NCBI GenBank assembly: GCA_009782825.1
Contig: WRII01000022.1
Coordinates: 1-39,447 of the forward strand
DNA length: 39,447 nt
Reading direction: 5' to 3'
Origin: Peptococcaceae bacterium
GTDB lineage: Bacteria > Bacillota > Desulfitobacteriia > Desulfitobacteriales > Syntrophobotulaceae
Positions 1-9,100 of the stretch are shown piece after piece. Within the stretch, counting starts at the first letter, position 1. Each line of letters opens with the position of its first letter. Made by a program: the position numbers and the translations under genes. A model generated the notes under the pieces. That model worked only from the letters and a program-made list of their open reading frames with translations. It was not told where the DNA came from and made no database searches.

Positions 1-150
1 CGAAAAAAGGGGGAGGGGGGGGGGGGAAAACTTTGAAAGGCGGCGCTTTGGTGAGGAATTTTTGGGGGCGGCGGGGCCCAAAAAAGTTTCCGAGGGGGGT
101 GTGTTTAAATTGTCCCCCCCCTCTCCTCCCCCGCCTTAGGATACCTTTTT
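1..150. other. Low-complexity contig end, probably poor sequence
   Basis: The first 150 bases are runs of G, C and A with no open frame, no ribosome site and no similarity to anything downstream. Homopolymer runs of this sort are typical of an unreliable read end. From about 150 to 214 there is ordinary sequence with a small GC-rich inverted repeat (GCGGG/CCCGC on the minus strand, about 196-211) but no T-tract, so it is not a convincing terminator for the methyltransferase gene that ends at 215. Confidence 0.6.
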
Positions 151-214
151 CGTTGATGTTTTAACGCCTAATTAAGCCAACTGACCGCTCCTGGGTTGCG
201 GGGCGCAGCCCGCT

Positions 215-955
215 TTAGACTTTCGCAATCAACTGTATTGTATTATAATACTTACCGTTTTCGGCTTTCATCATCTCTATACTTTCCGCAATAACGTCTG
301 CAAACGGTAAGCCGGGATGATACCCGGCAAGCCATTCATCCCACGCTTGTTTGTGGCAGGCCATTTCACTGATGTCAATAATCTCAATGCCTTTTTCTGT
401 TTCCCATAAGTTTTTCCACCACTCCAGAGAATGAATAGTTCTGTCCACCTCATCATGCCAAAATGGCTTCATTTCATCAGGGATATTTTCTCCAAATTCA
501 TATTTTATGCCGGGAATCGCCACCGCAATATAGCCGCCTTTTCTTACAAAAGGAATGAGTGACGGAAGCATTTCCGCCGTATCTCCGAAATACTGATAGG
601 CGCCAATAGTGAACAGGATGTCAAAATATCCGTTGGCGAAAGGCAATCCTTTGGTTGCGTCTACAGAAATCGGAATCGCTTTATCATCAATCCCAGCAGA
701 TTGGAAACGTTCATAGTTTTCGGTTGGTGAAATCCAAAGGTCGGCGGCGACTACGGACACGCCATATTTTTGCGCTAATAAAAGCGTGGAAAGACCACAG
801 CCGCAACCAAGATCGAGCACCTTCATATTCTCCTTGATGTCAAGGTGTGAAGCCAATTCCTCCGCCACCCGCATGGCGTTTGGCCCCATCATCGCGGCCT
901 GCGCGAACTCAAGATTTTTGTCGATAGACAGATACCGGTTTGTAAATGTATACAT
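215..955 (-). CDS. Class I SAM-dependent methyltransferase
   Basis: This 246-residue protein has a Rossmann-type methyltransferase fold. Motif I is VLDLGCGCGLST at about residues 46-57, the acidic end of strand 2 is VVAADLW near 69, and the motif IV region is FDILFTIGAYQYF near 110-122, followed by the post-IV helix and VRKGGYIAVAIPG. It would transfer a methyl group from S-adenosylmethionine, but the acceptor cannot be read from the sequence. The C-terminal half is rich in Trp, Glu and His and may form a substrate lid. The start is supported by AAAGGAG about seven bases before the ATG. It lies 37 bp downstream of rsgA on the same strand, so the two could share a transcript. The family is clear and the substrate is not. 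Confidence 0.85.
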   Translation of the reverse strand: MYTFTNRYLSIDKNLEFAQAAMMGPNAMRVAEELASHLDIKENMKVLDLGCGCGLSTLLLAQKYGVSVVAADLWISPTENYERFQSAGIDDKAIPISVDATKGLPFANGYFDILFTIGAYQYFGDTAEMLPSLIPFVRKGGYIAVAIPGIKYEFGENIPDEMKPFWHDEVDRTIHSLEWWKNLWETEKGIEIIDISEMACHKQAWDEWLAGYHPGLPFADVIAESIEMMKAENGKYYNTIQLIAKV

Positions 956-992
956 AACATTTTCTCCTTTGTTTTACACTTCTGATTTTTAC

Positions 993-2066
993 TCAATTTC
1001 TGATTTTTCCATTTTTCTTCATTTGTCTGCTCCATTTAGCCAGGTCTTTGTGCCATGTCCGTTTATCCGAAAGATAACTCGCTTTGTCATCCACAAATTT
1101 GTTTTCCTGTTTTTGAGCAAGATAAGTATCCCATTGCTCTCGCGTTAGAGTTCCATCAGCCAACGCGGCGATAACAGCGCAGCCCGGCTCGGTGCGGTGA
1201 CCGCAATCGGAAAAACGGCAGCGCGTGAACAATTCCTCCACATCCGCAAAACCCACGCTGATCCCCCCGTCTGCGTTGAAGAGACCCAGCTCGCGCATCC
1301 CCGGCGTGTCAATAACCATCGCGCCGGAGGGCAGCATAAAGAGCTGACGGTGGGTCGTGGTGTGACGGCCACGGCTGTCAGCCTCACGGATGGTATTAAC
1401 CGTCATGGCCTCCTGCCCCATCAACACGTTGAGCAATGACGATTTCCCCACACCCGACATTCCGAGAAATACCACGGTTTTACCGGGCAGTAAATAATCA
1501 TCCAGTGTATTCAATCCAACGCCCGTATGAGCGGAAACAGCGTGAACCGGTATCCCGGGCGCTGCTTTTTGCACAGCCGATACAGGAGCTTCCACATCCT
1601 CAACCAAATCAGCCTTTGTCAAAACACTGACAGCCTGACCTCCGCTTTGGCGCGCTTGGGTCAGATAACGTGTTATACGGCTTACTTTAAAATCTTTGTT
1701 AAGCGACGTTACGATGAACACAAAGTCAAAATTGGCGGCCACGACTTGTTCCAAAATGGTTTTGGCATATCCTGCCGCGTGTCCGGAAAAATCAGCGCGG
1801 GAAAACTTCGATCGGCGCGGCAGTAGCCGGACGATAAGCGAAGGACCGTCGTCATTATATTGCAGAAAAACAAAATCACCGACGCACGGGAAATCTTCCC
1901 GCATCTCCGCGTTGTGATAGAATGACCCTTTCAGCACAGCCGTTACCTCGCCATATTCGGTAATTATGGTGTACTGTTCCCGCTGAAGCTCCATGACCCT
2001 TCCGGGTATCAAGTTATCAGGCGTTGGCTCGGTTTCGATATAGCCAAACTGTTTTAAATCAAGCAT
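993..2066 (-). CDS. rsgA: Ribosome small subunit-dependent GTPase A
   Basis: RsgA (YjeQ/YloQ) is a circularly permuted GTPase that acts late in 30S subunit maturation. The order of parts fits: an N-terminal OB-fold, then the G4 motif TKAD before the P-loop GMSGVGKSS (Lys near residue 208), the switch region with RHTTTHRQ, G3 DTPGMRELG, and a C-terminal zinc knuckle CRFSDCGHRTEPGC. The chosen ATG (357 residues, starting MLDLKQFGY) has a strong AGGAGG upstream. An in-frame extension of 24 residues to 2138 is possible, but it would place the ribosome site inside the gene and matches no family feature. Length is normal for the family. The gene is followed closely by the methyltransferase. Confidence 0.95.
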   Translation of the reverse strand: MLDLKQFGYIETEPTPDNLIPGRVMELQREQYTIITEYGEVTAVLKGSFYHNAEMREDFPCVGDFVFLQYNDDGPSLIVRLLPRRSKFSRADFSGHAAGYAKTILEQVVAANFDFVFIVTSLNKDFKVSRITRYLTQARQSGGQAVSVLTKADLVEDVEAPVSAVQKAAPGIPVHAVSAHTGVGLNTLDDYLLPGKTVVFLGMSGVGKSSLLNVLMGQEAMTVNTIREADSRGRHTTTHRQLFMLPSGAMVIDTPGMRELGLFNADGGISVGFADVEELFTRCRFSDCGHRTEPGCAVIAALADGTLTREQWDTYLAQKQENKFVDDKASYLSDKRTWHKDLAKWSRQMKKNGKIRN

Positions 2067-2180
2067 AAGAAATCCCCTCCTCCTGATCTCTGTTAAAAAC
2101 AGGATCATATTTTTGGACGTAAAAATACCGTGAAACAAGCAGCCTCAACTTGAAGCTGCTGTCACACGGCACTTGAAATC

Positions 2181-2207
2181 AAAAAGGATACGACCTCCAC
2201 CGTATCC
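2181..2207 (-). terminator. Rho-independent terminator
   Basis: Read on the minus strand, GGATACG and CGTATCC form a perfect 7-bp stem around an 8-base loop, followed at once by five T. It lies about 240 bp past the stop of the GNAT gene and upstream of rsgA, so it probably ends the lepA-GNAT transcript. A second, imperfect hairpin (AGCAGC/GCTGCT, 2139-2161) lies closer to rsgA without a good T-tract. The rest of 2208-2446 shows no gene. Confidence 0.7.
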
Positions 2208-2446
2208 CACTAACAGCAGTATTCTCGAAAGGTTACTATTTGACGGCACAGCAAACAGTATGGCAATATGCCTACACTCTCAACTTATGCCCAATATTTG
2301 GTTTTAGGTCGCAACCACCATTATGACCGACATTAACCACCACTCCCTTCGAATAAACGTACGTCTGATTAAGACAGTTACAGTATATGAATTCATAGAC
2401 TGGTTGTCAAGATAAAAAAATCCGGCGATCAGAGCCCAGAGCTGAT

Positions 2447-2971
2447 TCAGAGTGTAATCCAATATCTTCTTGTCGGCCTTTCAACACCATCAATATTATT
2501 TATAATTGTATCTTGCAGTACGCCGACGTTTCTTTCTATGATGCAGGCAGATGCAAAATTATTGTCGCCACAAGTCAGCAAAACTTTGTTTATGCCAATG
2601 TTTTCTTTGGCGTAGAGCAGTGCCTTTGAAAGCATTAAGGTCGCATATCCTTTATTCCATTTTGAATATCGAATTCCATAACCAATATGCCCACCATAAC
2701 GTAAAAGGGCTTCCGTTAATTTGTGCCGGATGGAGATCTCCCCGATGAACTCATCTCCCCCTATAAGCCATAAATAGGTAGATGGCACATAGTTTCCTGG
2801 TAAGTCGTGTCCTAGCCTAAAAGCCTCTATCAATTTATAAATGTCACATTGGGTTGGATCTAAGAATTCATAAGAATCCACATTATTGCTTTTGTATTCG
2901 CCAATCGCGTCTAAGTATGATTGGTTATACTGTTTTGTTGGTATAATGAGTTCAATGTCCTCACTCCTCAA
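2447..2971 (-). CDS. GNAT-family N-acetyltransferase
   Basis: This 174-residue protein resembles small GNAT acetyltransferases. The acetyl-CoA binding region is visible as [19 protein letters not shown] (about 97-115), where the usual R/Q-x-x-G-x-G/A loop is represented by WNKGYA. The beta4 strand before it (FIGEISIRH) and the beta5 region [20 protein letters not shown] are also typical. The acceptor is unknown; such proteins modify antibiotics, amines or protein N-termini. The reading frame opens at a TTG that lies inside the last codons of lepA, an 11-base overlap that implies translational coupling. No ATG occurs before the core fold begins, so TTG is the best start, though it is uncertain. 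Base composition is visibly more AT-rich than lepA, which may indicate acquisition. Confidence 0.8.
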   Translation of the reverse strand: MRSEDIELIIPTKQYNQSYLDAIGEYKSNNVDSYEFLDPTQCDIYKLIEAFRLGHDLPGNYVPSTYLWLIGGDEFIGEISIRHKLTEALLRYGGHIGYGIRYSKWNKGYATLMLSKALLYAKENIGINKVLLTCGDNNFASACIIERNVGVLQDTIINNIDGVERPTRRYWITL

Positions 2972-4766
2972 TATTCAACACCGCCATAAACGCCTCCTGA
3001 GGAATCTCCACACTCCCCACCTGCTTCATGCGCTTCTTCCCTTCCTTCTGCTTCTCCAGCAGCTTCCGCTTCCGCGAAATATCCCCGCCATAGCACTTGG
3101 CCAGCACATCCTTGCGCATCGCCCGCACCGTCTCCCGGGCAATCACCTTCGCCCCCACCACGGCTTGCACAGGAACCTCAAACATCTGCCGCGGAATCAG
3201 CGAACGTAACTTCTCCACCAATTTGCGCCCCCGGAAATAGGCCCTCTCCTTGTGCAGGATACAGGACAACGCATCCACCACTTCCCCATTGAGCAAAATA
3301 TCCAGCTTCACCAGCTCCGCCGGCTTATACGCAGACAACTCATAATCCAAAGACGCATACCCTTTCGTCCGGGACTTCAACTGATCAAAATAATCATAGA
3401 TAATCTCACTCAGGGGCAGCTCATAATGAATATTCACCCGGTGAGTTGTAATATAATCCATATTGATAAAAGTCCCCCGCTTCTCCTGATTCAGCTCCAT
3501 CACCGCCCCCACATACTCCGCCGGCGCCATAATACTCGCCTTCACCATGGGCTCCTCTATATGCTCAATCTGCTGGGTCGGCGGCAGCGTAATAGGGCTG
3601 TCCACCAAAATCATCTCGCCCTTTGTCGTATAAACATGATAGATAACACTGGGCGCCGTAATAATGATATTCAGCCCAAACTCCCGCTCCAAACGTTCCT
3701 GAATAATCTCCATATGCAAAAGCCCTAAAAACCCGCAACGGAACCCAATGCCCAGCGCCACCGACGTCTCATTTTCATAGAGCAGGCTGGCATCATTCAA
3801 CTTCAGTTTATCCAACGCATCCTTCAACCGGTCATAATCCGACGTGTCCACAGGATACATCCCACAAAACACCATCGATACCGCGTCCCGGTACCCTGGC
3901 AGCGCCTCAGACACCGGTTTTTTCGCGTCAGTAATCGTATCCCCCACTCGAGTATCCTGAACATTTTTAATACTAGCCGCCAAATACCCCACCTGGCCCG
4001 CCTTCAACTCCTCCACCACCGTCATCGCCGGCGCGAAGACCCCCACCTCCGTCACTTCAAAAACCTTATCCGTGGCCATCATCTTAATATTCTGGCCCTT
4101 CCTCAGGCTCCCATCTATCACCCGGAAATAAGGAATCGCCCCCCGGTAAGAGTCAAACTTCGAATCAAAAATCAATGCCGACAACGGCTTTTCATCATCG
4201 CCTTGGGGCGGCGGGATCCTATGCACAATCGCCTCAAGAATATCCTCCGTCCCCGTCCCCTGTTTCGCCGAGACCAGAATCGCCTCCGACGCATCCAATC
4301 CGATAACATCCTCAATCTCCTGCCCCACCCGTTCCGGCTCCGCGCTGGGCAAGTCAATCTTATTAATCACCGGAACAATCTCCAGATCATTCTCCAGAGC
4401 CAAATACACATTGGCCAACGTCTGAGCCTCAATCCCCTGGGCCGCATCCACCACCAACAACGCTCCCTCACAAGCCGCCAAACTCCGGGACACCTCATAG
4501 GAAAAATCCACATGTCCCGGCGTATCAATCAGATTCAGCTCATACTCCCGCCCATCCTTGGCCTTATATTTCAGCCTGACCGCGTGAAGCTTAATAGTAA
4601 TACCCCTCTCCCGCTCCAAATCCATGGAATCCAGTACCTGATCCTTCAGTTCCCGGGCCGAGAGAGCCCCTGTGTACTCCAGCAAGCGATCCGCCAGAGT
4701 GGATTTTCCATGATCAATATGAGCGATGATACAGAAGTTGCGAATCGTCGATGGAGCTTGCGCCAT
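2961..4766 (-). CDS. lepA: Elongation factor 4 (LepA)
   Basis: This 601-residue translational GTPase is close to the usual 600-residue length. The G motifs are [10 protein letters not shown] (G1), RGITIK (G2), DTPGHVDF (G3) and NKIDLP (G4), followed by domain II, the EF-G-like domains, and the LepA-specific C-terminal domain with [22 protein letters not shown]. LepA is a ribosome-associated GTPase linked to ribosome assembly and to translation under ionic stress. The ATG is preceded by GAAGGAG, about 13 bases away, which is a long spacing, but the N-terminal sequence aligns with the family from its first residues. The 3' end overlaps the downstream GNAT gene. The common neighbours hemN and hrcA are not seen here. 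Confidence 0.97.
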   Translation of the reverse strand: MAQAPSTIRNFCIIAHIDHGKSTLADRLLEYTGALSARELKDQVLDSMDLERERGITIKLHAVRLKYKAKDGREYELNLIDTPGHVDFSYEVSRSLAACEGALLVVDAAQGIEAQTLANVYLALENDLEIVPVINKIDLPSAEPERVGQEIEDVIGLDASEAILVSAKQGTGTEDILEAIVHRIPPPQGDDEKPLSALIFDSKFDSYRGAIPYFRVIDGSLRKGQNIKMMATDKVFEVTEVGVFAPAMTVVEELKAGQVGYLAASIKNVQDTRVGDTITDAKKPVSEALPGYRDAVSMVFCGMYPVDTSDYDRLKDALDKLKLNDASLLYENETSVALGIGFRCGFLGLLHMEIIQERLEREFGLNIIITAPSVIYHVYTTKGEMILVDSPITLPPTQQIEHIEEPMVKASIMAPAEYVGAVMELNQEKRGTFINMDYITTHRVNIHYELPLSEIIYDYFDQLKSRTKGYASLDYELSAYKPAELVKLDILLNGEVVDALSCILHKERAYFRGRKLVEKLRSLIPRQMFEVPVQAVVGAKVIARETVRAMRKDVLAKCYGGDISRKRKLLEKQKEGKKRMKQVGSVEIPQEAFMAVLNIEE

Positions 4767-4883
4767 AAGTTTATTTCGTCTCCTTCAAATCAATATAAAA
4801 TAAAAATATCATAAAAAGCCCCCAATGCCAAATGCATTCCGGTTTATCATTATCATCAGAAATATCCTTCTGCGGCTTCTAAC

Positions 4884-4969
4884 GCGGGCTTTGCCCGCAA
4901 GTGGTCAGTGGTTAGTGGTTAGTGGTTAGTGGTTAGTGGTTAGTGGTTAGTGGTTAGTGGTTAGTGGTT
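4884..4969. repeat. Hairpin plus ten heptamer repeats
   Basis: A perfect palindrome gcgggc-ttt-gcccgc (4884-4898) is followed at once by ten tandem copies of the 7-mer agtggtt (4900-4969), the first ending in c instead of t. A second, shorter version with the same hairpin and the same first heptamer occurs at 26057-26103. The element occupies the 220-bp spacer between ybjQ and lepA, where no gene is present. The hairpin has no T-tract on either strand, so it is not a classical terminator. Confidence 0.9.
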
Positions 4970-4986
4970 AGTCACAGAGCACCCCT

Positions 4987-5298
4987 CTACTTAAACTTCA
5001 CTGCTGTCCCATACGCAATTACCTCAGCCGCCGCCTGCATCACTGTAGCCGACGCATACCTGATATGAATCACAGCATCCGCCCCCATAGCTTCCGCCTC
5101 ATCCACCATACGCTTCGTAGCCAGAGCCCTCGCCGTGTCCATCATCTCCACATAAGCTTTCAGCTCGCCCCCCACAATTTGCTTAAACCCTTGGGTAATA
5201 TCCCGGCCAATATTTCTCGATTGAACCGTACTGCCTTTCACCAGACCCAGAGTTTCAAGTTCTTTCCCAGAGATGTAATTAGTATTGACTAAGATCAT
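4987..5298 (-). CDS. ybjQ: YbjQ family protein
   Basis: This 103-residue protein is a full-length YbjQ/UPF0145 (heavy-metal-binding-domain superfamily) member. The family signatures are present: LGLVKGSTVQSRN near the N-terminus, the central GGELKAYVEMMDTARALATKRM helix, and the C-terminal GADAVIHIRYASA followed by AEVIAYGTAVKFK. The family is thought to form oligomeric rings, and its cellular role is not established. The ATG at 5298 is preferred because family members begin with M-I-L/I-V-x-T. Two in-frame GTG codons upstream (to 5310) would overlap the preceding gene further. The gene overlaps the 3' end of the small membrane protein gene at 5279-5509, so the two are co-transcribed and probably work together. 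Confidence 0.9.
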   Translation of the reverse strand: MILVNTNYISGKELETLGLVKGSTVQSRNIGRDITQGFKQIVGGELKAYVEMMDTARALATKRMVDEAEAMGADAVIHIRYASATVMQAAAEVIAYGTAVKFK

Positions 5299-5509
5299 CT
5301 TCCTCACCACTCCTTATTTCTTTGATCCGTTCTATCAGAACGGATATGCTGACCCCTGCGCAAAGCAAAGGAATTCCAACCCCCAGAACTATCACAAGCC
5401 AAGAAATGTCAGGTTCCTCCAACCACAGATACACCCCAACCTGACTGCCCAAAATGAGCAGCATGAGAACCGTGATCACGATGGGAGCAATCATCTTTTT
5501 GACATGCAT
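5279..5509 (-). CDS. Small membrane protein paired with YbjQ
   Basis: This 76-residue protein has two predicted membrane helices: residues about 5-28 (MIAPIVITVLMLLILGSQVGVYL) and about 37-59 (SWLVIVLGVGIPLLCAGVSISVL). A charged cytoplasmic tail, ERIKEIRSGEEDDLSQY, follows. From memory, this tail is a recurring feature of small clostridial membrane proteins encoded beside ybjQ genes, but no function is known to me. A double AGGAGGAGG lies just upstream of the ATG. The gene overlaps ybjQ by 20 bases at the chosen ybjQ start, which supports coupled expression of a membrane component and a soluble ring-forming component. Confidence 0.75.
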   Translation of the reverse strand: MHVKKMIAPIVITVLMLLILGSQVGVYLWLEEPDISWLVIVLGVGIPLLCAGVSISVLIERIKEIRSGEEDDLSQY

Positions 5510-5564
5510 GGGCCTCCTCCTGACTTTCTTTAATCATATCATAAAAACCGGCACTACAAAAGCA

Positions 5565-6131
5565 TCAACTGAGCTTCCCGATTAATTCCTTTGCCTCATC
5601 GCGGGAGATAGGCAGTCCAACGGCTCTTTTTGCGGCTGAGGCGTTGGCATCAATAATATGGGGGTTCGGATTCCAAATGTTATCATTGGCCACCAGGGCT
5701 TCCAGGACAGCTCGCTGAACCTCAGTGAGCCGCTGCGGCAGAGGTTCAGGAAAGGCCACCTGCAGAATCGGTCCCCATTCATAATCGGCGAGTATTTCGG
5801 AGGATTTGGCAATGAGTGTTAACGCGGCAGGAAGCATTTCTTCAATTGTGATGCGGCGGCGGACTAAACCCTGTAACAGGGCAAATCGTGTACACATGCC
5901 GCCAAAGAATGCCGGCTGATCCTCAAACCAGTCATCCACCTGATCAGGACGGGTCAAAGCCTCGATCAGGATAACGCTGGCACGGGGGCTTCGGACAAAT
6001 AGCGCCGCACATGCCTGTACAGCTTCATCCGCATCATTGAGATACGCCGATACATCGCGCCCCCTTTGACCCAGCGCCAAAACCCGCTCAGCCCTTTTGG
6101 TGCGGGCATCGCTCTTTTTAAATGTTGTCAT
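5565..6131 (-). CDS. Unknown alpha-helical protein
   Basis: I do not recognise this 188-residue protein. It looks entirely helical and HEAT-like, with alternating amphipathic helices such as ADEAVQACAALF, PRASVILIEALTRP and LPAALTLIAKSSEIL. There is no signal peptide and no membrane segment. The ATG at 6131 has AAGGAG ten bases upstream; an in-frame ATG eight codons earlier has no ribosome site. It lies 57 bp downstream of the giant repeat gene on the same strand and is probably the third gene of that operon. Helical solenoid proteins of this size are often adaptors or, next to large repeat proteins, immunity-like partners, but nothing here proves either. Confidence 0.65.
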   Translation of the reverse strand: MTTFKKSDARTKRAERVLALGQRGRDVSAYLNDADEAVQACAALFVRSPRASVILIEALTRPDQVDDWFEDQPAFFGGMCTRFALLQGLVRRRITIEEMLPAALTLIAKSSEILADYEWGPILQVAFPEPLPQRLTEVQRAVLEALVANDNIWNPNPHIIDANASAAKRAVGLPISRDEAKELIGKLS

Positions 6132-6188
6132 TTGGGTATCTCTCCTTATGCACATGCAGCACTCTGTTACTCATGACTCCAATTAGTC

Positions 6189-9100
6189 TTATTTGCGTTT
6201 CTCTACCCAGAGGCGGCTGGCTTCCGTCAAAACCCTGGTTGCTGTCGCGTCTGGCCCCAGGACGTCATAAGCCACACGACACGTTTGTATCAGAACAATA
6301 CCATCCTCATCATCTATAAAGCGATCCAGGCTGTTGATAGCTGTATCCAGAGGATCATCCGCGGGCAAATAAGCCCAGATGCGGTCAAGTTCCTGAATGA
6401 GGGTTTGGATCTCGGGAGCGTCAGCCTCGACCTTGCCGATAAGGTTAATGAGTCCGTCCGCCAGATGCTGTGTGATTCCAGGATTGGTGGGGTATTGTCT
6501 GGCCAGCATGCGCATCTCATCCACCATCATGCAGATTGTCCCGGCGTCATTTCCTTCTTTGCATGTGAGGTTAAACAGACCCTCTGCCAGCATACGGGTG
6601 ATGTCCGGGTTGGTGGGGTGTTGGTTAGCTAATGTACACAAGTTTTCGACCAGGGTTTTGGTTTCTAAGGCATTGACTTCGTCTTTATGGGTGACATTGA
6701 CCAGCCCCTTAGCCAATTGAAGGATCAAAGCCGGGCTGTTAGGATGCTGATCAGCCAGAGTATGCAGCCGGTCGGTAAGGGAACGGGTTTCTACGGCGTC
6801 ACCCCCTGTTTTTCCAATAAAGATACCTAAAACATTGGCTAACCCCAAGGCAATTTGAGGATTGGCAGGGTGCCGGGAAGCCAGCGCGTCCAGCTTGTCT
6901 GTCAGGATCCGGGTGGATTTGAAGTCAACCTCATCTTCATGGATGAGGCTGGCCAACCCCTCCGCCAATAAGAGAACAAGAGATGGGTTGGCGGAATGCC
7001 GGTCAGCCAGTGTGTGCAACTCGTCGACCAGAATTCTTTTTCCGGATGTGTCAGCGCTTTCTTTACAGATAAGAGTGTACAGACCTGCGGCCAGAAGGAG
7101 GGCTATTTCAGCGCTGGTGGGATGTTGTTCAGCCAGCGCGCGTATTTGGCTGATCAGGGTCTGGTTTTCTGTGCTGTCTCCTTTGACACTCCAGGAATAC
7201 AGCTCCATTGCCAGGAGCAGGGCAATCTCTGGGTTGTCAGGATGTTGGTCAGCCAACACAAGCAGCCTGCTGACCGGGGCCCGGTTTTCCGAGGCGACAG
7301 TATCGACCGGGGTGGCTGCACCGCCCTTGGTAACTGCGCCGCCCTTGGTAACTGCGCCACCCCTGGTAACCGCGCCGCCCCTGGTAACTGCGCCGCCCTT
7401 GGCGACTGTGCCGCCCTTGGTAACCACGCCACCCTTGGTGACTGTGCCGCCCCTGGGAACCGGGCCACCCTTGCTGACCGCGCCGCCCTTGCTGACCGCG
7501 CTGCCCTTGGTAACCGCACCGCCCTTGCTGACTGTGCCGCCCTTGCTGACTGCATCACCTTGGGTATCCTTGCCGATGACCGTGCTGCGATCAGCGCCGA
7601 TATCGTTATGGATGAGTTTATCCAGTCGTTTCCTGATCCAGCGGCGGTGGACTTCTGTCAGAACCTTGCTCGCTGTCGCGCTCAGTCCCAATGTATCACA
7701 GGAAGCACGGCATGCCAGAGCCAGGGCGACGCCGTTTTCGTCATCCATATACTTATCAAGGCTGTCAATAGCCATGCCAAGAGGATCGGGCAGTTGGATC
7801 CAGCTATCATCGATCTTTTGAACCAGAGCTTGGATTTCTTCGGCATCGACTCCCTCCTTGCCAATAAGGTTTATCAGTCCTTCTGCCAACATCAGAACAA
7901 GATCGGGTTCAGAGGAGTATTGGCCGGTCAATGTTTGCAGTTGGTCAGTGAGAGTTCGGGTCTCTTCGATGTCGACATCGTCCTTGCCAGTCAGGTTCGC
8001 CAATCCTATAGCAAGCTGCAAGATAAAGCCGGATTTGGCCGGGTTTTGATCGGCCAGCTTGCGCATCTGACGGATCAGGGCTCGGGTCTCCTTAGCGTCA
8101 AGCTCGCTCTTGCAGCTGAGGCTCGCCAGACTCATGGCCAGCTGCAGAGAAAAGTCATGATTAACAGGATGCTGGTCAGCCAGCCCATGCAACCGGTCGA
8201 TCAATGTCCGAATTTCTGCAGCATCGACACCGGCCTTACAGCTGAGGTTATACAGCCCTTTCGCCAGATGGAGGCTGAATTCAGGGCTGGACGGATATTG
8301 ATCCACCAGTGTACGCAGCTGATCTACCAAGGCCCGGATTGATCTTGCGTCGTCTTCGATGCGGGCGAGGTTCACAAGCCCCTTGGTCAGCTGGAGGGTA
8401 AAGTCCGGATCGGCAGGGTGTCGTTCTGCCAGCCTGCGCAGTTGATTGACTAAGGTTCGGATTTCTGCGGCGCTAATCTGGGCATGGCAGGTAAGATTAG
8501 CCAGTCCCATGGCCAGCTGCAGTGTGAAGGCGGGGGTGGCCGGATGTTGGCTAATGAGTGCCTGGAGATCGCTGACAAAGGCGCGGGCCTCTCTGTCGTC
8601 AACACCGTCCTTGCTGCTCAGATTGACCAATCCCTTCAACAACAGGAGGGCAATCTCGGAGCTGGTGGGGTGTTGGTCGGCCAAGGTGCGCAAATGGTCG
8701 ACCAGGGTTCGTGTCTTTGCGGCGTCAATGTTGCTGTTGCAGGTAAGGGTAAACAATTCCTGGGCCAGCTTGAGACGTACAGCGGGAACCTCGTCAAGAC
8801 CTTCATCAGATTCGTCCGTTCCTGCCAGGATAGGGGCAGCAGGAGCCTCATCCGGTTTGTCCATATACAAATTGCCAGTGTTAGCGCTGTCATGCCTCTC
8901 AACCCAGCGGCGATGAACTTCCAACAAAACCTTGGTGGCTGTTGCGTCGGAACCTAACATGTCATAAGCCCTGCGGCGTACACTCGCCAAAGTGACGCCA
9001 TCTCCATCATCCATAAATTTATCCAGATTGTCGATAGCGATATCAAGGAGATCGCCTGCCGGCACATGAGTCCATATGCCGGCCAGGTTCCGGATGAGGG

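Noticed and set aside
1..150. G-quadruplex or regulatory G-tract
   Set aside because: The runs lie at the very contig end and look like low-quality base calls, with no gene to regulate.
4900..4969. CRISPR array
   Set aside because: Units are seven bases with no spacers, and no cas genes are present.
7318..7552. Collagen-like Gly-X-Y domain
   Set aside because: Glycines occur in pairs every six residues and not at every third position.
6862..8342. Long plus-strand open frames opposite the giant repeat gene
   Set aside because: They are antisense shadows created by the repetitive, biased codon pattern. They lack ribosome sites and change frame between repeats, while the minus-strand frame is continuous with conserved repeats and a proper start.
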